Positions 1-9,599 are shown, numbered from the stretch's first letter. The stretch is DNA of 58,029 nucleotides from Phenylobacterium sp. Root700 (GCF_001429025.1 NZ_LMHT01000034.1:326279-384307); one strand, 5' to 3'. The notes: a model not told the origin generated them from the letters alone. A program made the numbers and translations.

Positions 1-10
1 TCTGGTGAGC

Positions 11-868
11 TTAAGACGCCCGCTTCCGAGCGGGCGTTTTTCGTGCGGCGGGCTTCTTTTCCGGCGCGCGCGGCGCGGCCTTCCGGCGTGATCCGCCCTC
101 GCCCAGGCTGCGGCGCAGGGCCTCCATCAGGTCGATGACCTCGGCCTCCTTGGGCTCGGCGACCGGCGCGGTGACGCCGTGGTTATTTTCCTTCTCGGCG
201 ATCAGCTTGCGCAGCGCGGTCTCGTAGCGGTCGGTGAACTCGCTGGCGTCGAACGGCCCCTCGAGCTGGTCGATGATCTTCTCGGCGATGGCGACCATCT
301 TGGTGTCGGCCTTCACGTCGGGAATGCTCCCGAAGAACTCGGCCGGATCGCGCACCTCGCTGTTGGAGCGGATGGTGTAGGCCACGATGCCCTGGTCGCG
401 CGGCTCCAGCGCCATGACCCGTTCGCGCTGGTGCATGACCACCCGGGCCAGCGCCACCTTGCCCGCCCCGCTCATCGCCTCGCGGATGACGCTGAAGGCC
501 TCGACCGCCATCTCGCCGTCGGGGGCCAGGAAATAGGGATCGTTCCAATAGAGCCGGTCGATGTCGGCCTCGTCGACGAACCGCTCGATGTCGATGGTGC
601 GGGTGGTCTCCAGCCGCACGTTCTTGATCTCCTCGTCGGTGACGACGACGTAGCGGCCCTTCTCGATCTCGTAGCCCTTGACGATATCGGCCCGCTCGAC
701 CGGCCCGGTTTCGGGATCGGTGGGGATCATCCGGATGCGGTTGTGGGTCTGCTTGTGCAGCATGTTGAACGAGACGTCGGCGCTGCGCGAAGTGGCCGTG
801 TAGAGGGCCACGGGGCAGCTGACGAGCGACAGGCGCAGATAGCCCTGCCAGGTGGGGCGCGTGGCCAT
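11..868 (-). CDS. ku: Non-homologous end joining protein Ku
   Basis: Bacterial Ku homodimers form a ring on double-strand DNA ends and recruit LigD for non-homologous end joining. The 285-aa product fits the family: the N-terminus has the typical W-x-G-x-L-x-L-S-L-V-x-C-P-V-x-L-Y start (residues 7-23), followed by the conserved H-K-Q-T and R-I-x-M-I stretch near residue 40 and a K-G-Y-E segment near residue 65. The last 40 residues form a Lys/Arg/Pro/Ala-rich basic tail, common in bacterial Ku and thought to help DNA binding. No ligD lies in the window. A terminator for the convergent upstream gene is embedded in its 3' end. Family assignment is secure; the role in repair is inferred. Confidence 0.95.
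   Translation of the reverse strand: MATRPTWQGYLRLSLVSCPVALYTATSRSADVSFNMLHKQTHNRIRMIPTDPETGPVERADIVKGYEIEKGRYVVVTDEEIKNVRLETTRTIDIERFVDEADIDRLYWNDPYFLAPDGEMAVEAFSVIREAMSGAGKVALARVVMHQRERVMALEPRDQGIVAYTIRSNSEVRDPAEFFGSIPDVKADTKMVAIAEKIIDQLEGPFDASEFTDRYETALRKLIAEKENNHGVTAPVAEPKEAEVIDLMEALRRSLGEGGSRRKAAPRAPEKKPAARKTPARKRAS
16..41 (+). terminator. Intrinsic terminator of a gene upstream of the window
   Basis: A perfect 9-bp stem (ACGCCCGCT / AGCGGGCGT) with a TCCG tetraloop is followed by a run of five T on the + strand. It would end a rightward gene lying left of the window. It overlaps the last codons of the convergent ku gene, so the hairpin also encodes the C-terminal residues of Ku. Confidence 0.8.
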
Positions 869-919
869 GTCCGGACTCCGCGGAGCTGATCAGAGTCAGG
901 AAACGCCGAGCTTAGCGAT

Positions 920-2443
920 TCAGTTCGCCGGCAGCCCCAAGGTCGGCAGGACGAGCGCCTGCTGGACATCGAGCTGGCCCTTGCGGAAGCCCTCGCGCAC
1001 CCCGCTCTGCGCGCCGAATTCGACCAGCTGATCCCTGGCGCGGCCATAGGCCGGCCAGTCGATGTCGCACCGGGGCGCGCCGGTCTTGGCGAAGGCGACC
1101 CAGCAGCCGTGCATCAGCTTGGCCATCGCCTTGTCGTCGGCCGCCACCATGCTCTCGGGCGTGCGCCGGCCCCAATATTCGAAGACGTACTGGATCTCGG
1201 CGGCGTGGGCGGCGCTGGTCACGCCCATCGGCCGGAAGCGCGAGCCGACATAGGAGAAGTGGTAGAGCCAGGCGGGCGCGCCATCCGCCGCCTCGGCCGC
1301 GACCCAGCGGGCCGGCCCCACCATGTAGCGGTCGCCGAACGCCGCCCGCACCAGGGCCTCGTCGCCCTTGGCGGCCTCAGCGGCGTAGGGCGCCTTGACC
1401 GCCGCCGGTATCGCCGCGGCCAGGGCCGAGGCGTTGGGCAGGCTGCGGCCGATTAGCGAATCCTCGCCGGAATTGGCCCCGATGATCAGCGGCACGTCGC
1501 TCTCGCGCCCGGCGGCGAAGGCCTGGGAGGGCGTCTCCTTCAGCAGCCGGCCGTCGACGAACGGGCCGTAGTCGCCGCTCAGGGTTTGCGCGATCAAGCG
1601 GTCGGCGGGAACAGCGCGCAGATCGGCGGCGGTGGCGTTCTCCAGGCCGAGCTTGGCGGCGACCGCGACGCCGTCCGCCTCCTTGCCGGCCAGGGTGGAG
1701 GGCGAGAACCAGCCGCCGCCCGACTGCACCGCCGCCTTCTGATAGAGGCCCTTGGCCTTGGGCGTGGCCAGGATCGCCAGGGTGCTCATGCCGCCGGCGC
1801 TTTCGCCGAAGACCGTGACGTTCTTCGGATCGCCGCCAAAGGCCGCGATATTGCGCTGGACCCATTCCAGGGCCGCGATCTGGTCCATCAGGCCGTAGTT
1901 GCCGACCGGCGCCTTGCCGGCGGCCTTGGTCAGGGCCGGGTGGGCGAAGTAGCCGAGCGGGCCGAGGCGATAGTTGATCGAGACCAGCACCACGCCGTCG
2001 CGGGCGAAGTTCTGGCCGTCATAGATCCAGCCCGCGCCGGTGCGGTGCGAGCCGCCGTGGATCCAGACCATGACCGGCGCCTTGGCCGCGGCCCCAATTT
2101 TGTCGTTTGGGGGCGCAAAGACATTGAGCTGCAGGCAATCCTCGCTGACCGGCCCATTGGCGCTGCCGGAATTGGGCGAGCCGTCGGCGTTCATCTGCTG
2201 AGGGCAGGAGACGCCATTCTTGCTGGCGTCGCGCTCACCCTTCCAGGCGAGCGGCTTCTTCGCCGCCGCCCAGCGCAGGGCGCCCGTCGGCGGGGCGGCG
2301 TAGGGGACGTTCTTGAAGATCGCCGCCCGGTCGGTCTGCGTCCCGGCCAACACGCCGCTCTCGACCTTGACCGTGACGCTCTGGGCCTGAGCGGCCGTGG
2401 CCAGCGCCAGCATGCCCAAGACGATCGCACCCATTCGCAGCAT
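920..2443 (-). CDS. Secreted carboxylesterase/lipase, type-B family
   Basis: An alpha/beta-hydrolase of the carboxylesterase type-B family, expected to hydrolyse ester bonds; the substrate cannot be read from the sequence. The ATG at 2443 is chosen because it opens a clean signal peptide (about 20 residues ending Ala-Gln-Ala-Gln) and has an AGGGGAA ribosome site just upstream; longer in-frame starts lack both. The family marks E-D-C-L-x-L-N-V (near residue 105) and the nucleophile elbow F-G-E-S-A-G-G (near residue 210) are present, and the 507-aa length is usual. The protein is probably periplasmic or secreted. It is divergent from imuA but not obviously linked to it. Confidence 0.9.
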   Translation of the reverse strand: MLRMGAIVLGMLALATAAQAQSVTVKVESGVLAGTQTDRAAIFKNVPYAAPPTGALRWAAAKKPLAWKGERDASKNGVSCPQQMNADGSPNSGSANGPVSEDCLQLNVFAPPNDKIGAAAKAPVMVWIHGGSHRTGAGWIYDGQNFARDGVVLVSINYRLGPLGYFAHPALTKAAGKAPVGNYGLMDQIAALEWVQRNIAAFGGDPKNVTVFGESAGGMSTLAILATPKAKGLYQKAAVQSGGGWFSPSTLAGKEADGVAVAAKLGLENATAADLRAVPADRLIAQTLSGDYGPFVDGRLLKETPSQAFAAGRESDVPLIIGANSGEDSLIGRSLPNASALAAAIPAAVKAPYAAEAAKGDEALVRAAFGDRYMVGPARWVAAEAADGAPAWLYHFSYVGSRFRPMGVTSAAHAAEIQYVFEYWGRRTPESMVAADDKAMAKLMHGCWVAFAKTGAPRCDIDWPAYGRARDQLVEFGAQSGVREGFRKGQLDVQQALVLPTLGLPAN

Positions 2444-2545
2444 GGCGTTTCCCCTGACCCGACGGCCGGCGAGCATTCGGCCGGCGGGGGCGCAGGTCAA
2501 GGCGACTCCACCGTGAGGTGCTTGACTCTTGCGCCCGCAAATCTA

Positions 2546-2560
2546 GAACAAAATGAGAAC
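2546..2560 (+). promoter_or_regulatory. LexA (SOS) box of the imuA-imuB-dnaE2 operon
   Basis: GAAC-AAAATGA-GAAC is an exact GAAC-N7-GAAC direct repeat, the reverse complement of the alphaproteobacterial LexA operator GTTC-N7-GTTC. It ends 16 bp before the imuA ATG, as expected for repression of the SOS mutagenesis cassette. Confidence 0.9.
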
Positions 2561-2576
2561 AAAGGATCAAGGAGCC

Positions 2577-3365
2577 ATGTCCGGATTTCGCGACGGCCGC
2601 CTGGCGGCGCTCAAGGCGAAGATCGCCGCCCTCGAAGCGGGCGGACGGGCGGACTCTGAATCCCTGCCGTTCGGGACGCCCCAGATCGACGACTGTTTTC
2701 TGGGCGGCGGCCTGGCTCTGGGCCAATGGCACGAGTTCACCGGGGCCGGGATGGAGGTCGAGACCGCCGCCTCGCCGGCCGCCTTCGCCGCCCTGGTCGC
2801 CGCCCCGCTCGCCCAGCGCGGCGAGGCGGTCTGGGTGCTGCGCCGCGACGACCTATTCGCGCCGGGACTGGCGGGCCTAGGCTTTCCAGCCGAGCGGCTG
2901 ATCCAGGTCTGCGCCCGTGACGAGGCCGAGGCCCTGGCCATCGCCGAGGACGCCCTGGCCAGCGTCGGCGTCGCCGCGGTCTTCGCCGAGGTGGAGGCCG
3001 TCGACCTCACCGCCGGCCGGCGGCTGCAGCTGGCCTGCGAAAAGCGGGGCTCCACCGGCTTCGTGATCCGCCGCCGGCCCTATGGCGGGCAGGAGCGCAA
3101 GACCGCTTCCGGCTCAGCGGCGGCCACCCGCTGGAAGATCGCCCCGGCGGCCAGCCAGCCTGGCCCCGGGGAATTTGGCCTCGGCCCGCCGCGCTGGCGG
3201 GTCGAGCTGGAACGCTGCCGGGGCGGCCGCACCGGCGCCTGGCTGATGGAGGCCCAAACCGCATTCACCTGGGAGGCCGGACATGGCCCGCATCCTCTGC
3301 GCCTGGTCGCCGAATTGGGCGATCGCCAACTGGCGTCGGCGGAACCCGTCAGACTCTCCGCCTGA
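2577..3365 (+). CDS. imuA: SOS mutagenesis protein ImuA
   Basis: ImuA is the RecA/SulA-like partner of ImuB and DnaE2 in damage-induced mutagenesis. The 262-aa product has an N-terminal coiled-coil-like segment, the F-G-x-P-x-I-D-x-x-F/L-x-G-G-G-L motif near residue 35 and an E-F-x-G-x-G stretch typical of ImuA. The start at 2577 is preferred: an AAGGAG site lies just before it, and the in-frame ATG at 2553 falls inside the LexA box. The 3' end overlaps imuB by 83 bp. The LexA box upstream indicates SOS control of the whole operon. Confidence 0.9.
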   Translation: MSGFRDGRLAALKAKIAALEAGGRADSESLPFGTPQIDDCFLGGGLALGQWHEFTGAGMEVETAASPAAFAALVAAPLAQRGEAVWVLRRDDLFAPGLAGLGFPAERLIQVCARDEAEALAIAEDALASVGVAAVFAEVEAVDLTAGRRLQLACEKRGSTGFVIRRRPYGGQERKTASGSAAATRWKIAPAASQPGPGEFGLGPPRWRVELERCRGGRTGAWLMEAQTAFTWEAGHGPHPLRLVAELGDRQLASAEPVRLSA

Positions 3366-4809
3366 GCCCTTCGGCCTGATCGAAACCGTCAAGGGCGCGC
3401 GCCGGCTGGCGGCGGTGGACAAGGCCGCGCGCGCCGCGGGGCTGCACGCCGGCCAGAAGGCGACCGACGCCATGGCCCTGGTCCCGGGTCTCGTCACCGC
3501 CGAGGCCGAGCCGGAGGCCGACGCCGCCGCCCTCACCGCCCTGGTCGACTGGGCTGTCCGGTATTCCCCCGCCGTGGCGCCCGATGCGCCGGACGGCCTC
3601 TTCCTCGACATCGCCGGGGTCTCGCACCTGTGGGGGGGAGAGGCAGAACTGGTGGCCGACTTCCGGGCGCGGCTGGCCGCCAACGGCCTGTATTTCCGCT
3701 GCGCCGTCGCCGACACGCCCGGCGCGGCCTGGGCCCTGGCCCACCATGGCAAGGGCGCGGAGATCATCGCGCCGCCGAACGGCCAGGCCGACCTGCTGGC
3801 CTATCTGCCGCCCGCCGCCCTGCGGCTGGAGCCGCAGGCCGCCGCCCAGATGGAACGGCTGGGCCTGCGCCTGCTGTTCCAGATCATCGGCTTGCCGCGC
3901 GCGCCGCTGGCCCGCCGGTTCGGCAAGCAGACCCTGATCCGGCTGGACCAGGCCATGGGCCGCGCCGACGAAGCCCTGACCTTCCGTCGCCCGCCGCATC
4001 CCTGGTTCGCGCGGCTGGCCTTCTTCGAACCGATCAGCGCGCTGGAGGACCTGCAGCGGGTCAGCTTCGATGTCGCCGCCAAGCTCTGCGCCCGGCTGGA
4101 GCGCGAGGGGCATGGCGCCAAGCGCTTCGTCATCGCCTTCCACCGGGTGGACGGAAAGGCCCTTCCCCTGACCATCGGCCTGTCGCTGGCCGGCCGCGAT
4201 CCAGTCCGCATCGCCAAGCTGCTCGCCCCCAAGCTGGAGACCATCGACCCCGACTTTGGGATCGACGTGGTGACTCTGGAGGCCGAGGCGGTAGAGCCGG
4301 TGTCCGGCCGCCAGGTCCGGCTCGACACCAGCACCGAGGCGGCGGTCGAGGACGGCCTCGCCCCCCTGGTCGACCGCCTGACCAACCGGCTGGGCGAGGG
4401 CCGGGTCTGGAAAGCCGCGCCGGTGGCGAGCCACGTCCCCGAACAGTCGAGCCGCCACGCCGCCCCGCTGAAGCCGGCGACGGGCGGCGGCTGGAACCCC
4501 GAGGCGCCGCGTCCCCTGCGCCTGTTCCGCCAGCCCGAGCCGCTGGAGAACGTCATGGCCCTGACGCCGGATGACCCGCCGCGCCAGTTCCAGTGGCGCA
4601 AGCGCGTCCACCGCGTCCTCCAGGCCGAGGGGCCCGAGCGCATCGGCGCCGAATGGTGGCGGGCCGACATCGACACGATCAGCGTCAGCCACGTGCGCGA
4701 CTACTACCGGGTCGAGGACCAGGAGGGCGCGCGCTTCTGGGTGTTCCGCGAAGGCCTCTACAGCGCCGGCGCCGAAGCCCGCTGGTGGCTGCACGGGGTG
4801 TTCGGATGA
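3283..4809 (+). CDS. imuB: ImuB, inactive Y-family polymerase homologue of the SOS mutasome
   Basis: ImuB is a Y-family DNA polymerase relative that acts as an adaptor between the beta clamp and DnaE2. The 508-aa product starts [12 protein letters not shown], the usual ImuB opening, and lacks the paired acidic residues of an active Y-family polymerase; the palm segment reads [13 protein letters not shown] near residue 107. Loss of catalytic acids is typical of ImuB, so it is not a sign of decay. The 83-bp overlap with imuA implies coupled translation. Downstream, a composite palindromic repeat (4816-4925) separates it from dnaE2. Confidence 0.92.
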   Translation: MARILCAWSPNWAIANWRRRNPSDSPPEPFGLIETVKGARRLAAVDKAARAAGLHAGQKATDAMALVPGLVTAEAEPEADAAALTALVDWAVRYSPAVAPDAPDGLFLDIAGVSHLWGGEAELVADFRARLAANGLYFRCAVADTPGAAWALAHHGKGAEIIAPPNGQADLLAYLPPAALRLEPQAAAQMERLGLRLLFQIIGLPRAPLARRFGKQTLIRLDQAMGRADEALTFRRPPHPWFARLAFFEPISALEDLQRVSFDVAAKLCARLEREGHGAKRFVIAFHRVDGKALPLTIGLSLAGRDPVRIAKLLAPKLETIDPDFGIDVVTLEAEAVEPVSGRQVRLDTSTEAAVEDGLAPLVDRLTNRLGEGRVWKAAPVASHVPEQSSRHAAPLKPATGGGWNPEAPRPLRLFRQPEPLENVMALTPDDPPRQFQWRKRVHRVLQAEGPERIGAEWWRADIDTISVSHVRDYYRVEDQEGARFWVFREGLYSAGAEARWWLHGVFG

Positions 4810-4815
4810 GGCGCT

Positions 4816-4925
4816 CGCCCCCTCAGTCAGTTTCACTGACAGCTCCCCCAAGGGGGGAGCATCCAAGACGTTCCAGATCCTCCCCCTCTGGGGGAGGTGG
4901 CGCGCGCAGCGCGACGGAGGGGGCT
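4816..4925 (+). repeat. Composite intergenic palindromic repeat (modules B then A), copy 1
   Basis: Two hairpin modules occur side by side. Module B runs 4817-4863 (a CAGTCAG/CTGAC stem followed by a CCCCC/GGGGG stem and GCATC). Module A runs 4874-4925 (a CTCCCCC/GGGGGAG stem followed by a GCGCGC/GCGCG region and GGAGGGGG). The same modules recur at 26051-26157 in the opposite order and at 57059-57167 inverted. This copy lies inside the imuB-dnaE2 operon. Confidence 0.9.
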
Positions 4926-4936
4926 CGGGCGTCGTC

Positions 4937-7900
4937 ATGACCCGCTACGCCGAACTCCAGACCACCACCAATTTCTCGTTCCTGCGCGGCGCCTCGCACC
5001 CGCATGAGTTGGTGACCGAAGCCGGCGTCCTGGGCATGGCGGCCATCGGGATCACCGACCGCAATTCGCTGGCCGGGGTGGTCCGGGCCTGGTCTCAGAT
5101 GCGGAAGCTGAGAGGGACGCCGCTGGCGGTGAAAACCTTGACCGGCTGCCGCCTGGACTTCGCCGACGGCACGCCGTCGCTGCTCTGCTACCCCTCCGAC
5201 CGCGAGGCCTATGGCCGCCTGACCCGCCTGCTGACCGTGGGCCAGCTTCGCTCGGAGAAGGGCGAGTGCGACCTGCGCTGGGCCGATTTCACTGAACATT
5301 CCGAGGGTCAGCTCATCCTCGTCGTCCCGCCCCCCCGGCTAGACGAGGACTTCGAGCGCCGGCTCACCCAAATCGCCGGCGACCTGCGCGGCGACGTCTG
5401 GCTGGCGGCGTCGCGACCCTATGGCGCGCGCGATCTGCATCGGCTCTCGCGGCTGGCGGCGCTGGCGCAGTCCGCCGGCGCGCCGATGGTCGCCACCAAC
5501 GACGTGCTCTATCACCGCCCCGACCGCCGGAACCTGCAGGACGTGCTGACCTGCATCCGCGAGACCTGCACCATCCACGACGCCGGCCTACGGCTAGAGG
5601 CCAATGGCGAGCGGCATCTGAAATCACCCGCCGAGATGGACCGGCTCTTCATCCGGTTCCCCGGCGCGGTCGAGCGCAGCGCCGAGATCGCCCAGCGGGT
5701 CGAGTTCGACCTTGGGCAGCTTAAGTACGAATATCCCGATGAGCCGGTGCCGCCCGGCAAGACCGCGATCCAGCACCTGCGCGACCTGACCTGGGAAGGC
5801 GCGGAGTGGCGTTTCGAAAAAGGGATGGGCGAGAAGGAGCGGCGGACGATCCAGCACGAACTCGACCTGATCGAGAAGCTGGGCTTCGCCAACTATTTCC
5901 TCACCGTCCACGACATCGTCCGGTGGGCGCGGGGCAAGGAGATCCTCTGCCAAGGCCGGGGATCGGCGGCCAATTCCTGCGTCTGTTTCTGCCTGGGGGT
6001 GACGGCCGTCGACCCGACCAAGGACGACCAGGACCTGCTGTTTTCCCGCTTCATCTCCGAGAAGCGCGGCGAGCCGCCGGACATCGATGTCGACTTCGAG
6101 CACGCCCGCCGCGAGGAGGTGATGCAGTACGTCTACCGCCGCTATGGCCGTGATCGCGCCGCCATCGTGGCGACCGTCATCCACTACCGGCCGCGCATGG
6201 CCATCCGCCAGGTGGGCAAGGCGCTGGGCCTGACCGATGACGTCACCGCCGCGCTCGCCGACACCATCTGGGGAAGCTGGGGCGAGGAGGTGCCCGACAG
6301 CTATGTGACCCAGGCGGGGCTCGACCCGACCAATCCCGAGATTCGCCGGGCGGTGCGCCTGGCCACCGAACTGCTGAAGTTCCCCCGCCACCTCTCCCAG
6401 CACGTGGGCGGCTATGTCCTGACCCAGAGGCGGCTGGACGAGACCGTGCCGATCGGCAACGCCGCCATGAAGGACCGCACCTTCATCGAGTGGGACAAGG
6501 ACGACATCGACGCCATCGGCCTGATGAAGGTCGACATCCTGGCGCTGGGCATGCTGACGGCGCTGAAGAAGAGCTTCGACATGATCCCGCAGGACGACCC
6601 CACGGTGGGGCGCAAGATCACCGATATCGCCCACATTCCGCAGGAGGAAAAGGGCGTCTACGACATGCTCTGCAAGGCCGATTCCGTGGGCGTCTTCCAG
6701 GTCGAGAGCCGCGCCCAGATGTCGATGCTGCCCCGGCTGCAGCCGCGGAAATTCTACGACCTGGTGGTCGAGGTCGCGATCGTGCGTCCTGGCCCGATCC
6801 AGGGCGACATGGTCCATCCCTACCTGCAACGGCGGAACAACCGCGACCTGATCGACTATCCGCGTCCTGGCCCTGAGCATCCTCAAGACGAGTTGGAGGG
6901 CATCCTCGGCAAGACCTTCGGCGTGCCGCTGTTCCAGGAGCAGGCCATGCGGATCGCCATCGAGGCGGCGAAGTTCACCGACGACGACGCCGATGGACTG
7001 CGCCGCTCCATGGCCACCTTCCGCCACCTGGGCAATGTCGGGGACTACGAGACCAAGTTCCTGGAGGGGATGAAAGGCCGCGGCTACGATCCGGCCTTCG
7101 TCGAGCGCTGCTTCAAGCAGATCGAGGGCTTCGGCTCCTACGGCTTCCCGGAGAGCCACGCGATCAGTTTCGCCCTGCTGGTCTACGCCTCGGCCTGGGT
7201 GAAGTGGCGCTGGCCGGACGCCTTCCTGGCGTCGTTGCTCAACAGCCAGCCGATGGGGTTCTACCAGCCGGCCCAACTGGTCCGTGACGCCCGACAGCAT
7301 GGGGTGGAGGTGCGCGGCCCCGACGTGCTGGCCAGCGACTGGGACTGCACCCTGGAGACCGCGACCAAGGAAGATCGGCTGCGCGCGGTGCGCCTGGGCC
7401 TGCGGCAGATCAAGGGGTTCAGCGAGGAGGAAGCGGGGCGCCTGGTCGCGGCCCGCAAGGACGGCGTGCGCAGCATCGATGACTTCGCGGTCCGCGCGGG
7501 CCTGTCGCGTCGCTCGCTGGAACTGCTGGCCGAGGCCGACGCCTTCGCCTCCCTCGGCTTGACCCGGCGCCAGGCGCTGTGGGCGGTGAAGGGGCTGGCC
7601 GACGAGACGAACAGCCTGAAGACCGCGCCGCTGCTGGCGGCCATGGGTGTGGTCGAGCATCAGGTGGAGCTGCCGTTGATGAACCTGCCGCAGGAGGTGA
7701 CCGAGGACTACCGGACCACCAGCCTGTCGCTAAAGGCCCATCCGGTCGGCTTCTTCCGCGAGAGCTTGAAGAGCCTCGGCGCCGTTCCGGCCCGCGAGCT
7801 GGCGCACATGCGCGACCGCAAGCTGGTCAGCGTCGGCGGGCTGGTGCTGGTGCGCCAGCGGCCGGGCACCGCCAAGGGCGTCACCTTCCTGACCCTAGAG

Positions 7901-8152
7901 GACGAGACCGGCATCGCCAACATCGTGGTCTGGAAGGACGCCTTCGACGCCAATCGCAAGCTGGTCATGACCTCCTCGTTCCTGGTGGTCCACGGCCAGA
8001 TCCAGAGCGAGAGCAACGTCGTCCACGTGGTCGCCCGCCGCTTCACCGATCTCTCGCACCGGCTGTCGGAAATGAAGGAGGAGGACGGCCCGGCCCCGCG
8101 CATCCACAACCGGGTCACCGGCGCCCTGGTCCGCAGCCGCGATTTCCACTGA
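4937..8152 (+). CDS. dnaE2: Error-prone DNA polymerase DnaE2
   Basis: The second C-family replicative-type polymerase, the catalytic member of the SOS mutasome with ImuA and ImuB. The 1071-aa product matches the DnaE2 length. An N-terminal PHP domain begins Y-A-E-L-x-x-x-T-N-F-S-F-L-x-G-A-S-H-P; the polymerase core has the G-R-G-S-A-A-N-S stretch near residue 340 and P-D-I-D-V-D-F near residue 380; the C-terminus carries an OB-fold ([11 protein letters not shown] near residue 985). The ATG at 4937 is chosen because the PHP domain begins there; upstream in-frame codons run through the repeat and out of frame over imuB. Expression probably depends on the SOS promoter before imuA, unless the repeat supplies or blocks transcription. 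Confidence 0.95.
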   Translation: MTRYAELQTTTNFSFLRGASHPHELVTEAGVLGMAAIGITDRNSLAGVVRAWSQMRKLRGTPLAVKTLTGCRLDFADGTPSLLCYPSDREAYGRLTRLLTVGQLRSEKGECDLRWADFTEHSEGQLILVVPPPRLDEDFERRLTQIAGDLRGDVWLAASRPYGARDLHRLSRLAALAQSAGAPMVATNDVLYHRPDRRNLQDVLTCIRETCTIHDAGLRLEANGERHLKSPAEMDRLFIRFPGAVERSAEIAQRVEFDLGQLKYEYPDEPVPPGKTAIQHLRDLTWEGAEWRFEKGMGEKERRTIQHELDLIEKLGFANYFLTVHDIVRWARGKEILCQGRGSAANSCVCFCLGVTAVDPTKDDQDLLFSRFISEKRGEPPDIDVDFEHARREEVMQYVYRRYGRDRAAIVATVIHYRPRMAIRQVGKALGLTDDVTAALADTIWGSWGEEVPDSYVTQAGLDPTNPEIRRAVRLATELLKFPRHLSQHVGGYVLTQRRLDETVPIGNAAMKDRTFIEWDKDDIDAIGLMKVDILALGMLTALKKSFDMIPQDDPTVGRKITDIAHIPQEEKGVYDMLCKADSVGVFQVESRAQMSMLPRLQPRKFYDLVVEVAIVRPGPIQGDMVHPYLQRRNNRDLIDYPRPGPEHPQDELEGILGKTFGVPLFQEQAMRIAIEAAKFTDDDADGLRRSMATFRHLGNVGDYETKFLEGMKGRGYDPAFVERCFKQIEGFGSYGFPESHAISFALLVYASAWVKWRWPDAFLASLLNSQPMGFYQPAQLVRDARQHGVEVRGPDVLASDWDCTLETATKEDRLRAVRLGLRQIKGFSEEEAGRLVAARKDGVRSIDDFAVRAGLSRRSLELLAEADAFASLGLTRRQALWAVKGLADETNSLKTAPLLAAMGVVEHQVELPLMNLPQEVTEDYRTTSLSLKAHPVGFFRESLKSLGAVPARELAHMRDRKLVSVGGLVLVRQRPGTAKGVTFLTLEDETGIANIVVWKDAFDANRKLVMTSSFLVVHGQIQSESNVVHVVARRFTDLSHRLSEMKEEDGPAPRIHNRVTGALVRSRDFH

Positions 8153-8205
8153 CCCGCCTTGATCATGTAGAGTGGGGCCCAAGAAACCCTGACAGGGAGG
8201 ACGCC

Positions 8206-9336
8206 ATGTCCGCCGCAGTTCAGCTTCTCGTCGGCACCCGCAAGGGCGCCTGGATTTACCGCAGCGACGCCGAGCGCAAGACCTGGTCGGTCCAAGGACC
8301 GATCTTCCTGGGTCACATCGTCAACCATCTGGTGCTCGATCCGCGCGACGGGAAGACGCTGCTGATGGCGGCCTCCACCGGACACCTCGGCCCCACCATC
8401 TTCCGCTCGACCGATGGCGGGGAAACCTGGGCGGAGGCCCAGCAGCCGCCGGCCTTCCCCAAGGCGCCGACCAACGGCGAGGCCCCGGCCCGCGCGGTCG
8501 ATCACAGCTTCTGGCTGGAGCCCGGCCACGCCAGCGAGCCGGGGGTCTGGTGGGCGGGCACCTCGCCGCCCGGTCTGTTCCGCAGCGCCGACGGCGGCGC
8601 GACCTGGGACAGCGTCGCCGGCTTCAACGACCACCCGATGTACTGGAACTGGTGCCCGGCCGACGGCGGCACGCCGGACGGGGCGCTGCTCAACCAGATC
8701 CAGATCGACCCGCGCGACGCCGCGCACATGTACATCGCCACCTCGACCGGCGGGGTGTTCGAGAGCCGCGATCAGGGCGCCAGCTGGGCGCCGCTGAACC
8801 AGGGGGTCGAGGCCAATTTCATGCCCGATCCCTATCCGGAATATGGCCAGGACGCCCACTACATCGCCCTGGCCCCGACCATGCCCGACCGGATCTGGCA
8901 GCAGAACCATTGCGGCATCTACCGGTTGGACCGGCCGGGCGAGCGCTGGAACCGGATCGGCCAGGCCATGCCCGCCGAGATCGGTGACATCGGCTTCACC
9001 ATCATCCCCCACCCCAGGGAGGCCGACACCGCCTGGGTCTTTCCGATGGACGGCACCGAGGTCTGGCCGCGGACCAGTCCGGGCGGCAAGCCGGCCGTCT
9101 ATCGGACCCGCGACGCCGGCGCGAACTGGGAGCGCCAGGACGCCGGCTTCCCGACGCAGCAGGGCTGGTTCACGGTCAAGCGCCAGGCCTTCTGCGCCGA
9201 CCAGGCCGCGCCGCTCGGCCTCTATCTGGGCGCCACCAACGGCGAGGTCTGGATGAGCGACGACGAGGGCGGGTCATGGCGGACCATCGCCCAGCACCTG
9301 CCGGAGATCTATTCGGTGGTGGCGGCGCCGCTCTGA
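8206..9336 (+). CDS. BNR/WD40-type beta-propeller protein, coupled to a MoaD-like gene
   Basis: The 376-aa product is a predicted cytoplasmic beta-propeller with no signal peptide. Repeated Asp-box-like motifs (S-T-D-G-G-E-T-W near residue 68, S-A-D-G-G-A-T-W near 127, S-R-D-Q-G-A-S-W near 187, T-R-D-A-G-A-N-W near 303, S-D-D-E-G-G-S-W near 350) are those of the sialidase/VPS10-like propeller superfamily. Automated annotation would call it exo-alpha-sialidase, but no sialidase catalytic set is evident, so I do not assign enzyme activity. GGGAGG lies just before the ATG. Its stop overlaps the ATG of the ubiquitin-like gene (TGATG-type), indicating coupled translation. Function unknown. Confidence 0.85.
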   Translation: MSAAVQLLVGTRKGAWIYRSDAERKTWSVQGPIFLGHIVNHLVLDPRDGKTLLMAASTGHLGPTIFRSTDGGETWAEAQQPPAFPKAPTNGEAPARAVDHSFWLEPGHASEPGVWWAGTSPPGLFRSADGGATWDSVAGFNDHPMYWNWCPADGGTPDGALLNQIQIDPRDAAHMYIATSTGGVFESRDQGASWAPLNQGVEANFMPDPYPEYGQDAHYIALAPTMPDRIWQQNHCGIYRLDRPGERWNRIGQAMPAEIGDIGFTIIPHPREADTAWVFPMDGTEVWPRTSPGGKPAVYRTRDAGANWERQDAGFPTQQGWFTVKRQAFCADQAAPLGLYLGATNGEVWMSDDEGGSWRTIAQHLPEIYSVVAAPL

Positions 9337-9599
9337 TGGTCCAGGTCTTCATCCCCTCGCAGCTCACCTCCTACACCGAGGGGGTCAGCCGGCTAGAGGC
9401 GGCCGGCGACAGCATCGCCCGCGTGCTGGACGATCTCGACGCCCGGTTTCCGGGACTGAAGTTCCGGGTGGTGGACGAGCAGGACCGCATCCGCCGCCAC
9501 ATGCGCATCTTCCGCAACGGCGACCGCGCGCAGGACCTCGCGCTCGCGGTCGGCGACCACGACGAGGTGCTGATCTTCGGGGCGCTGTCGGGAGGCTGA
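9336..9599 (+). CDS. MoaD/ThiS-family ubiquitin-like protein ending in Gly-Gly
   Basis: The 87-aa product is a beta-grasp protein of the MoaD/ThiS group. It starts V-Q-V-F-I-P, has a L-x-D-L-D-x-x-F-P-G-L helix region, and ends V-L-I-F-G-A-L-S-G-G with the exposed di-glycine that E1-like enzymes adenylate in sulfur carriers. No moeB/thiF-like E1, moaE or thiG is nearby, so molybdopterin or thiamine synthesis is not supported. The start ATG overlaps the propeller stop by one base. The partner relation with the propeller is inferred from coupling. Fold assignment is good; role unknown. Confidence 0.87.
   Translation: MVQVFIPSQLTSYTEGVSRLEAAGDSIARVLDDLDARFPGLKFRVVDEQDRIRRHMRIFRNGDRAQDLALAVGDHDEVLIFGALSGG

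Noticed and set aside
2553..2576. ATG at 2553 as the start of imuA
   Set aside because: It lies inside the LexA box; the ATG at 2577 has its own AAGGAG site.
3283..4809. imuB as a broken Y-family polymerase
   Set aside because: Absence of the catalytic acids is a normal feature of ImuB.
5624..7660. Long open frame antisense to dnaE2
   Set aside because: It mirrors the high third-position GC of dnaE2, has no ribosome site or recognisable domain, and its peptide is His/Gln/Arg rich like other shadow frames.
8206..9336. Calling the propeller a sialidase
   Set aside because: Only Asp-box repeats are visible; the catalytic Arg triad, Tyr and Glu set of sialidases could not be placed.
9336..9599. 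Calling the Gly-Gly protein molybdopterin synthase MoaD
   Set aside because: No moaE or other moa gene is near and the partner is a propeller.
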